Part shown: positions 1 through 11,720 of the stretch, one piece after another
Numbering within the stretch: the first letter of the stretch is position 1
How the letters are laid out: every line of letters starts with the position of its first letter
NCBI GenBank assembly: GCA_951230915.1
Contig: OX579633.1
Coordinates: 6,670,145-6,734,144, forward strand
DNA: 64,000 nucleotides
Source: Antitrichia curtipendula
Taxonomy: Eukaryota > Streptophyta > Bryopsida > Hypnales > Leucodontaceae
Direction of reading: 5' to 3'
Notes under the pieces: model-generated
Seen by the model: the letters and a program-made list of their open reading frames with translations, nothing else
Database searches by the model: none
Told to the model about the DNA's origin: nothing
Made by a program: the position numbers and the translations under genes

Positions 1-126
1 ACAGTCTCTTATTACAAGCTAAAGCCAGGAAGTTAATATGATGATCTCACGCGGATACCAAGCCAGTATTTTACAAGCGACCATTGGAACTTGGCAGTGA
101 GAATTTCGATCCCGTCCATAATTTGC

Positions 127-1899
127 TTATGGCATGTAGTACCTGCTGCCGCACTGGCATCGCCAAACCTCAGGGTAATACTCGGTCTCGGAGATGACGC
201 CATGTGGGCTGCCGATGGCAATGTGCACTGCCTTGCAAGGTGAGCAGGTGCCGCACTTGGCCATGCAAGTGGGGGGAGACGACCCCACCAAGCTTCGTCT
301 GCTACTGCTGCCGCTGCTGCCATCGTTTCTGTGGAAATGGAAGATGGAGTCGGCGTCCCGAGGCGCAATTCTCAAATTATCCGGACTCTGAAATTCCACA
401 ACAGGTGTTTTCATCAGTTCAATGACCAAGGCTAGAGTAGGCATGTAATACAAAAGCTAGACCTGTGGAATAAGTCTCCTTCACACGATTTGCTGCCACG
501 TACTGTTGGAATTTAATCATTATTTCACTGAAGCTGGAACTGAAAATGTACGTTACTACGCAATTGAGAGTTTCCATGGGTTTCTGGTGTCAAGAGAATT
601 GGACCCTATCAGGCTAGGCTGCTGTCTGTCTCTAGTGTCACTGAATGAGGCGACGGTGTAAAGAAGGGAGACAGGCTGTTCCTGAGGCGGCTTTCAGAGT
701 ACTTACACTGCCAACATGAGATTAATTCAAGGACAATGATTCCGGTCCTCCATGCCTGCTACTTTCACGTAGTGGTGTAACTTATGTTCCACAGCAGTAG
801 AAATTATACTCAAAACTCTGGCGTGACTCTGTGAACTTTTCCAAGCTTACTGCAGGCTTGTTTATGTCTACTATTCAGGGGAATTTAAAGATTCTAAATA
901 AATTAGCGGCAATTGCCCCTCTGAACCGCCCTCGGGAGTCAGAACGCCTTGTATTCTTCTGGCTGTTTTCTTTTTTTAAATGACACGGTCTCTTTCACTT
1001 AAAGCTGCAATTGACGCGGTTTTGAAAATATTACCTCGATGGTATGTGCTTTCACTTCTGCCGTTTCAGGGAGCGCTTCCAGCTTGGTGGGAGCCGGGCC
1101 AGCTAGTTCGGGTGTTCGCTCCAGATACGAGATCGTCTCCGTGGCTATATTGCCTGTAACGCATCGAAAAATGACAGACGTGAGTTGATCGCTTTCTTCA
1201 ATGAAGACAAAATACGAATCCTCAAATCGATCCACAAAAAAACAATACAGAATGAATCTCGACAATATCTTAAGACCACTGACTTGCCAAATCCATTGGA
1301 GTAAAAGCACATTTTATCCTTGTGTACGTCCTTGGCTACTTCTATATTCCTCTCAACAAGGAGCTAGCATGGCCACATTAAACACAATGATAGAAAATAG
1401 GTGATCTTCTTGGCGAAGCCCATCTACCAGATTAATTGTGTCAAACAGTAAATTCTATAAGACAGGGAACCAAAATATTTCGATACAAGAACAGAAATAG
1501 AGTTGAGAGAAATTCCATAATTCCTAACAATCTCGCTACTGAGCCACAAGAAATGAAGAAAAGAATGAAGAAACTACAATTCTAACTCCTTTCCTTTAAA
1601 TTTCTTAGCCTATAGATTCAGCTACTCCATGTCCAAGGGAAAACCAGCAAAACTGTCTAGCTTGCAGTGACATGATACACTCTGACCGGCAGAGAAAATA
1701 AGCTGAACTCTTGTGTAACTACTAACTCTAATACAGGATGGAAAGTATTCAGATTCACTACAGTTAATAATGGGCGAAGTGAGTGTTATCAAGCAATTGC
1801 AAAGAAGAGAGAATTACCAGCTGGTCCCGTGCGTGCCACGACCGAGGCGGGAAACAGCACCAGAAGCACGAGAGCGCTGATCAACCAAGCGACCGACAT
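127..1899 (-). CDS. EPIDERMAL PATTERNING FACTOR-like (EPFL) secreted cysteine-rich peptide precursor
   Basis: Three exons on the minus strand, 1899..1818, 1153..1035 and 387..127, with GT/AG borders, give a 153-residue precursor. Residues 1-22 (MSVAWLISALVLLVLFPASV...) look like a signal peptide. Residues 23-97 are a variable pro-region ending in Arg97-Arg98, a possible processing site. The C-terminus is the EPFL domain: GSSPPTC, then Cys108, 112, 115, 118, 144 and 146 in the order CxxxCxxCxxC...CxC, ending WRCQCGSRYYMP. EPFL peptides are known apoplastic ligands of ERECTA-family receptors that control stomatal patterning and growth. The C-terminus looks closest to the EPFL7/8-type ending, from memory. 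ATG at 1899 is chosen because it directly precedes the signal peptide. Exon 2 carries no recognisable domain and is supported only by phase and splice signals. The stop TAA at 127 lies near the window edge, so the 3' UTR runs off to the left. The family call is strong; the exact subfamily is not. Confidence 0.9.
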
Positions 1900-4020
1900 G
1901 GTGCTCCTCTCTCTCCTTGAGCTTCCAACTCTGCACCTTCCACTCACTGAATGATACTCAGAGTCGCAACGAAGCTGATCAAGCGTGTATGTCGAACAGG
2001 GCAGTTGTGTTTGGAGCTCAGGCTGCTCAGCAAATCAAACGATCGCCTGTGCCGGCCAAGCAAGCTCCAATGTGTGTGTAAATCTCCGACCACTCCTGAC
2101 GGTACGTACCGGTCGGAAAGCAGCGAATTTAGCCTACACTGCAACGAATTGGCTTGGAGAAACGATGGATCGACGGGCTGGGTGGGGAAGAGGAACTGAG
2201 GAACTGCGTCAGTGCGAAGAGGCGTGGCTATGTCAGGCGGGTCAAATCCAGGCCGTGACTCGTGATGAGTGGCTGCTGCAGTAGCTGCCTGCACGCATGT
2301 ACGCAATACGGCTCTAGCGAGATGTGATGGAGAGAGGAACTGGGAACGAAGTGATCCGTGGAGAAGTACGTACAGGGCTCCACTAGCTCCGCCTCTCGAT
2401 CTTCTTATGGACGAGAAAGAGCCTTGCAATTGCAGCTCCCTAATGTCGAAAGCTACCGGACTGTGTATGTGCGACCAAATGTCACAACAAGACGTGCAGC
2501 AGAGTGTAATAACTGGTGGGTGGCTGCAGTTAGCTTCTTGTCACGTAATCCTCACTACCACGTCAAAGTTCAATTCTTTTTCAGTCTCTCTCTCTTGCCT
2601 TCGTAGTCAGCCCGCTGCGGTATACCCACACTCGCAATTTGCGTGGTATGACTTGACTAGCTCAACGACTGAGAACATGAAGCGAAATCTACAAGACAAG
2701 AACGTGGCCGCGGTAACAGCAAGCAGCTGGCGGGTCACTAGAAAGGCAGGCTTCGTCCTCCTTGACAAACGACCGTCTGAGATTCAGCTGAATATGGATA
2801 CTAACCGCACAATTCCGTCACGTGACCAAGCCTAGCTACCAGTCTCACTGGTGGAATGTCAAGACTTTGACTAAATCCAGTATCAAAAAACGGAAGCAAC
2901 AGCGTCAGGGGATGACCCTTGGAATCAATTCCCAGGCACAAACTCTAGCTCGGAAGCGTGGACTAGGTAGCTGGATCCCCTTGAGCTTTGGAAAACACGA
3001 CTGAGTGCTACTGAGAGCTAGAATGAAGAAGGTAGTCTTAATATACGCGCTTGTGACTGTCCTTGACCTCACTGATCAATCGGCTCTAGGCTTAGCTACG
3101 ACGGTTGGAGAAGTCAGCTGGTGAATTATCAGCAATTAACATGTCCTCGCACCTTCCCAACATGAGCCTCTGCGTCGATCAAGGCAATTGTTGTTGCGGC
3201 TGCAGAAGTCTACCGTGAGGCTGCTCCACCACTCAGGGATCGAGACAACCGCAAGCAGTACGTCGGACATAATCTCTCAGCACCATTCTCGGAGGAATTT
3301 GTCTCTTACTAGCTAGCTAACTGGGATCATTTCTCCCCTGCCAGCGCAACTAGCTTCTACTGGAGCTCAGTTAGTTAGCTTCACCATGGCCGATTACTCC
3401 GATCCTCGCGAGAGCCAAGTTAGACTCTTGGACACTGTTGGGAATAACTTCACTTCACCAGGCAGGCAGGCAGGCAGCTAGCTACAGTGAGTAGCTTGGG
3501 TGAGTCCCGTGTTTTCATTTTTTTTTCTCCGCCTTGCAGGAGTTGCTGGCGTTGTACGTCTTGCTCGGGTCTTGGGAGAGGAGCCGAAGAAGCTCTACTG
3601 GAGCGACGTGACAGAGGCGACAGGCAGTCAGTGGACTCGGGGATCGAGGGGGGAGCTCGCCAGGCATCTTGGAAAGAATGATGCAGCTGGTCTCCTGCCC
3701 TCACACAACGCCATTCAACCTCTTTTCACTGCAGACACTCTTCGCTTGCAGGTGTCGATCTGCGCAGGATAGAACGAGACCGCAACAATCACGAGTCTGC
3801 CAGCACGCATTTGAATGGGAGACCTATCTTACTTCAACTTACTTCAGGCAAGCTGGGGTCGATTGAACTTGTTCTCTCCTTGCAGTCGGATCAGTCCATC
3901 TGGCGTCCAGATTGGATCAGACTACTGGTTTGCAACCAGTTGGGGTGAGCAGTTTGGTTGCTGGAAAACCAACAGTCACACAAATTCATCGGCAAAATTC
4001 TAGATGAGCATGTCATCAAT
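1900..4020. other. EPFL upstream region, no convincing gene
   Basis: This stretch has more G+C than the intergenic DNA to its right. Short open frames exist on both strands (for example 2269-2835 plus and 1944-2429 minus), but none shows a recognisable domain or plausible composition. It probably holds the leader and promoter of the minus-strand EPFL gene. CTAGCTAG-type words recur around 3310-3480. No clear TATA box was found. Confidence 0.5.
3460..3476. repeat. CAGG tetranucleotide microsatellite
   Basis: About four copies of CAGG in tandem, followed by GCTAGCTAC. Simple repeat upstream of the EPFL gene. Confidence 0.8.
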
Positions 4021-5179
4021 TGCAGGATGTAAATCTAAGACCATGGGCAATTTTGTTAAAATAGCGCTATTCCGCTACTTTGACAATCTGAAATGTACAA
4101 CTGTCCTAGATGTCTGAAATCCACACTATTCTTAAACTTCTGAAATCTATACTTGTCCTAGATGTCACCTTCGCAGTTCAAACCGGGTGGTTTGAAAATG
4201 GCACAGGGAATATCACCATTTTAACGAAATTCTCCATGACTATTCAACATCTCTTTACTCTCAATGATAAATATTAAAGATAGTCCTAGATTGAATGGCC
4301 ATATTCATTAAATTGAGACAAAATGGACATTTTGAGACTTCAACCCTATTACTCGAGACCTCTATTTTTTAAAATAAAAAAATTTATGAACCTGTCAACC
4401 TTTATGCAATCAAAGGCTTGTGAATGTATTAATATATTAAAGTCTCAATTCACCAAAAAAAAATCAATATTAAACACTTATTATCATTTAAATATAAAAT
4501 CATAGATAATATAGGACTACAAACTGTCTTGTTTAACCCCTAACTGCCTGAGCGACCAAATATGGTCACCGCAAAATTTCAAGCTCATTTGGGTATGGGC
4601 ATATAAATTCCTTTGACCAATTAAAAAAAATTCATGGGCAATATTGAAGGTTAACTATTGGAAATTGAATTTAAATGGATTAAAATAAAAATTGGATTAT
4701 GACCGGCAAAAAAATTGGATTAAATTTAAAATTAAGAAAATCTAAGTCTATATACAAGATTTTATTTTTATTTAAGAGAATTTTTTAAATTTCATATAGA
4801 AAATGAAAAAGATCCATTTATTAAAATATTTTTAAGTCTAATTTTTATCTTTTATAAGAATTTAATAGTACTATAAACATCAAACCTTAAGAGTATTTTA
4901 ATGACACTCATTTCCAATTTCCAAATGCATACTCATAGTATTCATAGTATCAAATTTATATACCTTGATTTTAACGTCAAGATTATGGTGCAATTTTTTG
5001 CAATGTCAAATGAAGAAAAAATTGAAAAGTCATAATGTAAGGTAATGTAAATATATACAATAATTTTTATTTTATTTTATTTTCTACCTTGCTAAAAGCC
5101 AAAGATTATAGAAAATCCAAGGATATAGAAAAGAAAAGAAGATAAATAACTTTGGACAATGTTTTTGAAAATTAGCATA
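4021..5179. other. AT-rich intergenic DNA
   Basis: Strongly AT-rich with poly-A and poly-T runs. A single TTAA-flanked transposon-type end (TTAACCCCTAACTGCC) begins at 4533, but no matching opposite end was found, so it may be a truncated copy of the TTAA family. No gene seen. Confidence 0.6.
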
Positions 5180-5830
5180 CATTAAAGCATCATCAATGTT
5201 GAATTCTCAAAAGGCCTCCAATGTTTATTTTCCAAGTGAAGAGCATGACCCATTCGCAAGGTTGGACCTGATAGGTATACATGAAAACATTGGAGGTGAC
5301 TAGACATTTGAGGCTCCTTCGCCAATACATTTTACCTTCTTGGTGTGGCCTCCACTCCGTCCTCTACTTGAGGTCAATCCAACACCCTGCCATAAAGGCA
5401 AAGATAGACATTGTAGCAAGTGCACAGAAGGAGAAGAATTTTACTACCGAGAAGATTTTCAAGTAGTATAATGTTTTCTTCAAATATCATGGGACCCAAT
5501 TCAAGACAAACAAGTATAAATCTTTGATGTTCTCAAAATGGATTTGTATGCACTACCTCAAACACAACCACTAGAAAGGGTAGATAAGCTAGCATGGCCA
5601 TTGGAAAGTGGGTAGATGATAATCAAACATGATGTTATATATGGTATACAAAGTGGTTGGGGTGTTGAAAGAATTAGGGACTTCTCTGGAGGATGTTTTC
5701 AAAGGCACATTGACATTGTATGAGATCAAACACCCTAATCAGAAACCGTTCTTTTTCATTCATTGTTGGAGCATACTTAAAGACCCGTTTTGTTGGTGGG
5801 AAGGATTGTAGGAGAAGCAACACAAGCATT
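5180..5830 (+). pseudogene. Relic of a NAM-associated / SANT-type domain gene (Harbinger-linked family)
   Basis: The clearest part is 5629-5811. It reads as a frame with GTSLEDVFKGTLTLYE followed by KPFFFIHCWSILKD. This matches the plant NAM-associated C-terminal domain pattern, in which an acidic helix with LY is followed by a KPF.F.HCW.ILK block. Upstream, fragments such as KYKSLMFSKWICMHYLKHNH at about 5512-5571 suggest the preceding SANT/Myb-like part, but stops and frame changes break it. Such proteins occur as stand-alone plant genes and as accessory ORFs of PIF/Harbinger elements. A possible Harbinger transposase relic lies 1.8 kb to the right on the opposite strand. Not functional as read. 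Confidence 0.5.
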
Positions 5831-6278
5831 AGCCAAGCACCATGTGTTTTCTATCAATTTTTTGTCAAAACACAAGCTCCATGTCCAAATCAATTTTGCC
5901 TTATACTATCATGCTCCACATTATATTAAATGATTTTTGGAGCCTCTTGAAGACCGTTTCAGCCTGGTTCCCATCCCCACTCTCCTCACAAATTCCGTAA
6001 GTTCCTACTCACTAGATTCTTCATGGAAACCTCATGAGTGCTTCTCGAGAAGGTTGATGATTGGGACTAATAGACCAAGTTTGCCACTATTCATAAACAT
6101 CTAGTTAATTAAGCTTCAAGACTTTAAAATATATATAACTTTATGGAGAAGTGGGATTTACATTAAAAAAATTCAGAACTATGAGTCATAACTTTAGAAG
6201 CTTTAAGATTGTGGGTGTGAAGCTAGTAGAAGACAAACACTTTATACAGTGGGGTAGTAGTAAGTAAACACAACCAAC
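5831..6278. other. Intergenic DNA with one copy of a dispersed short repeat
   Basis: Holds 5937-6010, which resembles 13298-13372. Both contain AGACCGTT, TTGGTTCCCATCC-like and AAATTCCG blocks in the same order. No gene seen. Confidence 0.5.
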
Positions 6279-6775
6279 GTGGGATATATAAATTAGAATT
6301 AGTAGGAGGTCAACCACTCATAGTTTAGTCAAAAGCAAAAATTGTGTTCAAAGTAGAATTTCATACTTCATTTAGGCATAGTATAATAATATTTTTCAAA
6401 ATCATTTGGACTAAGAAAAGATGTAAAATGAGTGTAACTTTCATCTCTACAAGCCCTTTTGTGATTTTGAGCCTCCAAAAAAAAATTTGGACAAAATTCA
6501 AAGAGGATGTTTGAAAATGTCAAAGGAAATGTCCCTTCAAATTCCTCTTTGAATTTTCTCCATAACTTTTGATTGGAGACTCAAAATCTAAAACGGACTT
6601 TTTTTTAATTAAAAGTTAGCTTTATTTAACACATAAACTTAGTTCAAAGTTTTTTGAAAAAAATTATTTTATCATGCCTAAAAGTAGCCTGACATCTTAC
6701 TTTGAATACGAATCATGGGTTTTGACAATGAGCGGTCAAGCTCTCATCTTCAAATTATCCCATACCCTTTGAGGA
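6279..6775. mobile_element. Foldback element H1, long imperfect inverted repeat
   Basis: Left arm (about 6279-6510) and right arm (about 6540-6775) are reverse complements with mismatches. Examples are TTTAGGCATAGTATAATAAT on the left against the complement of ATTTTATCATGCCTAAAAG on the right, and CAAAATTCAAAGAGGA against TCCTCTTTGAATTTTC at the centre. No coding capacity. A second, interrupted copy lies at 10636-12472 in the opposite orientation. Outer boundaries are approximate; I could not define a target duplication. Confidence 0.65.
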
Positions 6776-7123
6776 TTTATGAAGGACAATGCATTTCCTT
6801 ATAAACCCAACCTTTGTACTCCCCGTACCATGGGAAATGTCAATGAGTTTGTTCATACATCCATCCATCAAGATTTCATTCCATGATAGATAGGTAATTG
6901 ATTGAATGAATTGTCAATGGATTCTCTTCATTGTTTTGCCGTTTTTTAATTAAATCATTATGTTGATACTGTCATCAAAGTACAATAATTTCCTTGTTTG
7001 ATGAGGCAGTCCTCCAACCACGTCAAATTTGTTCCCACAACAGCCACCAACAAAGGCGGACTTACGGGAACATCTTGAAAACTTGCAATCTTCCAAATGA
7101 ATGGTCTCAAAAATCATTTAATG
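6776..7123. other. Intergenic DNA
   Basis: AT-rich, no gene or clear repeat end seen between foldback H1 and the MITE at 7126. Confidence 0.5.
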
Positions 7124-7125
7124 TA

Positions 7126-7438
7126 AGGTAGGAGGTCCATAAACCGCTCATCTAAGAGCTGAAGCTGACTTTTGGGGAGGTAGAACTTCTTAGAATATTT
7201 TTCAGTAAAATTTCCTTGAAAGGCAAGAGAAATTGGAATCTAGCCCAAGTTGTTTCATATTTTTTTAAGCTCTGTGGAATTAGTTATGAATTTCCGAAGT
7301 TGCAGAAAAGTGTATTTTTGTAGGCTGTAAAACCGACCACCTCCTTAAATGCACACCACTTGTACATTGGAGACTGCAAAATGTACCTCTAGAGCTTGAT
7401 TGGTTTTAGAACCCGCTCCATTTTAGGACCTCCTACCT
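7126..7438 (+). mobile_element. TA-flanked MITE, family A copy 1
   Basis: Starts AGGTAGGAGGTCC and ends GGACCTCCTACCT, a 13-bp perfect terminal inverted repeat, with TA on both sides (7124-7125 and 7439-7440). Interior resembles 55610-55940 (inverted) and 56175-56370. No coding capacity. The TA target duplication suggests mobilisation by a Tc1/mariner/pogo-type transposase. Confidence 0.8.
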
Positions 7439-7589
7439 TACTGCATGCTTGCGTAATGTCACACATAGTATCCACGCCCCCCATTCATTAACGACAAGGA
7501 TTTTGAAGGCGAACATGCAGCGGCAGCCACGCCTCAGAATTGATGCCCATTTGTCTAGGGATGTCTGCATGTGTTGATTTTCCCTCGCA

Positions 7590-7973
7590 CGAATTCCTCT
7601 CTTGGAAGCAATGACGGGATGGCAACGACAAATCCGCTCCTGCCAATGCTTCCCAGTGCTTCTTGTGCAGTGCCCTCTCCCAACCGACAATCAATTCATC
7701 CGTAGCGTCAGCAGCTACACCATATCCAAGCATTTTGCAAGGCCACAGTACGTTTCTAATAAACAAGATAATCCAAGTCTCCCCCCCAACAGCATCGTAC
7801 TTTGGAAACAAAGTATGAGTCAAAGCTACATACAAACTCCACAATTTGCAGAAAAAAACACAATGCTCCATTGACGTTTGAATTTGGTGTCGATCAAAGA
7901 CAGGATTGGGGGTCATGCCATGATCCCCAACTTCTGTCGATTGAAATCGCCACGAAAAATTTGTCAGCTTCAT
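7590..7973 (-). pseudogene. Probable PIF/Harbinger transposase fragment
   Basis: The minus-strand frame contains KMLGYGVAADATDE, matching the conserved RMLAYG.AAD..DE block of plant PIF/Harbinger (HARBI1-like) transposases. Just upstream is PKYDAVGG, matching the preceding QK.DA.G motif. The downstream catalytic residues are not recognisable and the frame lacks the usual ESTA..C..FC continuation, so this is a decayed fragment. Stops at 7488. Base composition is richer in G+C than the neighbours. It could be chance similarity; the two aligned motifs in correct order and spacing are the basis for the call. Confidence 0.42.
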
Positions 7974-8050
7974 CGTCTGAGTCTCTAGCTGCTCGGAAAA
8001 ATGGACACCTCAAAGAGCATCAAGCACAAGAATTCGACAACACTTGAGAA

Positions 8051-8689
8051 AAAAGCTTCACGAAGAGGCACCTGGCTCGCAATTCAAATCCACCGCGGCA
8101 GAACTCGATCCACCATGGCCACCCTAGGGTTTTGGGTACAGTGTACGCAGAGGGAGCTTGCGAGACGCTAGGTCCCTCTCCAAGGTAGAGGAATTTGTTT
8201 CTGGTAACTTAAGCCTTTCAGGCTGTAGGATATGGGAAATTTGTTGAGAAATTGAGCTCAATGTGTGCAAATATAAGGATGAGGAAGAATTTTGTTTTTT
8301 CGAAACACTCAAAAAATGAGTATTTTATTCAATATAAGTGTGGATTTTTCATTCAGACCTATTTTGGTCTCATAGATTCACCTATTATGGTTAGCTTTGG
8401 CACTTCTCCCTAATCAAGGAGGGAAGAGAAATGAGTGGACGAGAAGGTACAAATAGAGAATCTTTTCAATGAATGGTGCATTTAAAAGTTGTCAACAATA
8501 AATCACACTATAAAGTCATCACAAGGGGGATTGTTGGAAATAGATACTTTTACCATAAGATCAAGGTCCACAAATAATCCCATGCAGATTTGACTTAATG
8601 TGCTCTAACTTCAACATTGTTGATGCTTTTGGAGCTTGTCCATATCAAGTCTTATGACAAAACCTTTGAATGACACTAATATTGAAGCA
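8051..8689. other. Intergenic DNA
   Basis: No gene recognised. The word TGTTGGAAATAG at 8531 has a mirror CTATTTCCAAC near 9278, but nothing else supports a transposon between them. Confidence 0.45.
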
Positions 8690-8832
8690 AACTACCCCAT
8701 TCCATGTCAAATGGGAACAAGCCCATTGTGGACAAAATTATATTAGTGTATGTTTTAGAACTTGAATGTATTCCACTAACATAATTTTGCCCACAATGGG
8801 CTTACTCCCATTTGACATGGAATGGGGTTAGT
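8690..8832. repeat. Long hairpin (about 60-bp stem, about 21-base loop)
   Basis: Left arm 8690-8750 includes CCCCATTCCATGTCAAATGG and GCCCATTGTGG. The right arm 8772-8832 is its near-perfect reverse complement, including CCACAATGGGCTTACTCCC and CATGGAATGGGG. Related sequence recurs at 58279-58352. Most likely a small foldback MITE; a small-RNA precursor is possible. Confidence 0.75.
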
Positions 8833-10635
8833 AGTTTCCTTGTATGTCTATGTTAGGGACATATGTAAAGTAAACTCCCTCCAAATTGCGCCAAGCCTTA
8901 GAGTGCTAATTTATAAGATAATCATGTTGTGTAGATCTCCAAAATCAATATGTAAATATTCTTGCAAAAAAAGTTTTAGAATATCAACTAAAAAAACTTT
9001 GCCCACCTTTATAACTTTTGCATACTATATACAAATGATGCATTCTCTCGTGCATTGAAATCTACTATCCCTTGCCATCGAGGAAATACATAAATCTGGC
9101 TAGTCTAATAATAGAAATTGTCTATAGTAGAAAAAGTGGTAGTATTCCTACCTTTTATATATATATTCCTAGAGAGAAATAAATCCTTCTATAGCAAAAG
9201 AAAACTCATCACAAAAGATGAGTACCTAAGGTAAAAACACCCATTATCAACCACGGCCAATAACCAACCTGTAAGGTGCACTATTTCCAACCTTAGACTA
9301 GAACTCAAGCTTGGAATGTAATTTTTTTGTCTTTATCAAGGTTGAGACTAATAAAATTGGGACTAACATATGTCCCAAAGTAGTGAGCAAGAAAATATCA
9401 AGTAGTTCTTCAGTGATTGGAATTGGAAGACTCTAGACACCGGCAATTGGTCAAGAATACTTTTTGACTCCCAAAATTCACAGTAACTTCAATTTTGGGA
9501 GTAAAACTCTGAATAATTTGGAATCCCCATATTTCCTATCTTCCTACATGGCAAAATTTTCCATCACCTCATACTCCTTCACCATTTGCTCCAAAATCAC
9601 TTATATGATCCACTACTACAGGTGCTTCTACCTTAATTACACTGTGCTGTACAAACAGGATCCAAATTAGGAGCGTGCAATGGTCCCTTGACTCCCCTTC
9701 TCATTCATTATAAAAGTTATCAATGAGTCCATTTCCTGCAAATGCACGAGAGTGATGCGCTTTTGTTTTGTACATATGCAAACTAGTATTTATTTATTTT
9801 AATACGCTAACTTAAGTGGCTCACGCTCAGAGTTGGGTTTGTCCAACCTTTAACTGAACTTATTCTGTTAATTTTCACATGAAGAGATGGAGACGGCCTG
9901 GCTGCACTTAGTCCTGCATTGTCTTAAAACACCCACATGAAATCCATCTGCATGGACAAGGGGGCAGGGGTCACTACCAATTAACAGCTGGGATCATGAG
10001 TAGTGGGATTGATGGGCAGAATTTAATATGTAATCTCAGTTGATGTTTACAACTTCAACATGTACTGAGAAAGCAGCTCCAAGTCCGTAACAGGCAATTG
10101 TACCCCAAAGTTTTTTGTAATTGCAATTTGTACCATTCAATTTGTAACATACAGTTTTCTTTGCATAATATAGAATACAATTAGTATATATTTGCCATGC
10201 ATAATTAACACTACATTCTAACTTATGGTATGTTCCCACCTGACGTTTGCAAACACCAGGTGCTAAAAGATAAAACCTTGGCATTAAAAGAAAATATTTT
10301 TATTTCTCAGGAGTTCAGGTTCGGAATTGTAGTGATTGTTTCTTACTGAGGTGCAGTTCCCACATGGCTCGTACTTTATTCAGCTGTCGTGAGGGAACTC
10401 GTGTCCCCACGCACATCCGATTACCAATTTTGATCCAATGGTCAAAAATAATCAAAATTTTAAACTTTGAATGATTCTGAAAATTAACGAGACACATTCC
10501 CAAATCCAAGGAACTGTAAAGTAAATCCATTTATCGGAGAAGATTTCACTACAATTCAATTCTTGCAATTGTATATTACGAAATGGGTGGAGATATTGTT
10601 TTTATAATGAATTTCATTGTCCATCATGAATCTTC
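8833..10635. other. Intergenic DNA
   Basis: AT-rich, no convincing gene. Segment 9238-9300 resembles 12955-13030 (both contain AACxTGTAxGGTGCAA-like and TTTCxAACC words), another dispersed repeat. Partial similarity to TA-MITE family E occurs near 8995-9060. Confidence 0.5.
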
Positions 10636-10897
10636 AAAGGGTATGGGACAATTTGAAGATGACAACTTAACCACTCATTGTCAAAATGCAGGAATTGTGT
10701 TTAATGTAGAATTTCAGACCTCATGTAGGCATAGTATAATAGCTTTTTTCAAGAAAATTTGAACTAAGAAAAGTTGGTAAAGTAAATAAACTTTCATCAC
10801 CAGAAATCCATTTGAGATTATCAGCCTTCAATCAAAATCTTGGAACAAAATTCAAAGAGGGATTGGGACAAAATCCTAAAGTTGTATTGTATATTAA

Positions 10898-11450
10898 TCC
10901 TTAAATGCCCAAGGCCCTTTCTAAGCTTCTTGAAACTTGCTCTAAATTAAACTAAATGTCAACATTTTAATAAGTTTTATCAATTTAAAAAAAATCATAA
11001 CCATACAAATTCAAACTAAGCTTGTTAAGTATCACATGGGAAAAAAAACTTAACAATATCGCTTAAGATTTGAAAAATTGTAATGTTTAATTATGAAGGT
11101 GCTAAAATTATGAAACCAATTTGAAGCCTTTTAGTCCTCTTTTTACATGTCAAATCTAAAAAATTGGTCACCAAAAAAATATGAAGGTTAAAGGGCAGAA
11201 CATGCAGAGCTCCAATCAATTTACAGCTTTTCAAAAAAAAAAAAATTAAATGAATTTTTCATGTGATTTTATCTTTAAGGTCTAGTGTATTTGAGAGCCT
11301 TCAACACTAGAAAATCAAGATTTGCAATAGATTTCCTTGCTCAAAATCTTGAATAGAAAAATATAATCATTCATTTTTATAATTAGATTTTTTATGCTGA
11401 AACTAGATTTAATTTTTTTTAAGAGAAACTATCAAAAATAGTTACTTGGT
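10898..11450 (-). mobile_element. Diverged TTAA-family element nested in H2
   Basis: Begins after TTAA at 10894 with TCCTTAAATGCCCAAGG. The interior is the diverged reverse complement of the element at 21996-22640: shared blocks include CTTCAACACTAGAAA, AGCTCCAATCAATTTAC and a Lys/Phe-poor AT-rich core. The right boundary is not defined; 11450 is an estimate. Confidence 0.5.
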
Positions 11451-11521
11451 TAGGTTTTTATTTAACTTCAAAGTATTTTTGACAAGAGAATTCATTACCT
11501 CAATCATTTAAAGGATTAGAA

Positions 11522-11720
11522 TAGGTATCCTTCAAATTGACATTTTTTGCTACTCTTCTTGGTTACTATTATTATTAGATGAGTCAAATTTTCATATTTT
11601 CTTGGTGGCAAATGAAAGGAGGTTCCAACACATTAAAGAATGCAACATTTGAATATTGTATGCAAAAGTAATGATGGGTCACAACTTTTTTTGATTGAAG
11701 TTATCACATTGTAAATTGAG
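11522..11720 (+). mobile_element. TA-MITE family E copy 4 (partial), nested in H2
   Basis: AGGTATCCTTC start and an interior with GTCAAATTTTCATATTTTCT, AAAGGAGGTTCCAACAC and TTTGAATATTGTATGC, matching 31057-31331. The right end is lost or too diverged to place. Confidence 0.55.

Noticed and set aside
2269..2835. 188-codon open frame upstream of the EPFL gene
   Set aside because: No domain, odd composition, and overlapping open frames on both strands; best explained as non-coding DNA of mixed composition.
8531..9290. LTR or transposon bounded by TGTTGGAAATAG and CTATTTCCAAC
   Set aside because: Only a 10-11-base mirror match; no target duplication, primer-binding site or internal coding evidence.
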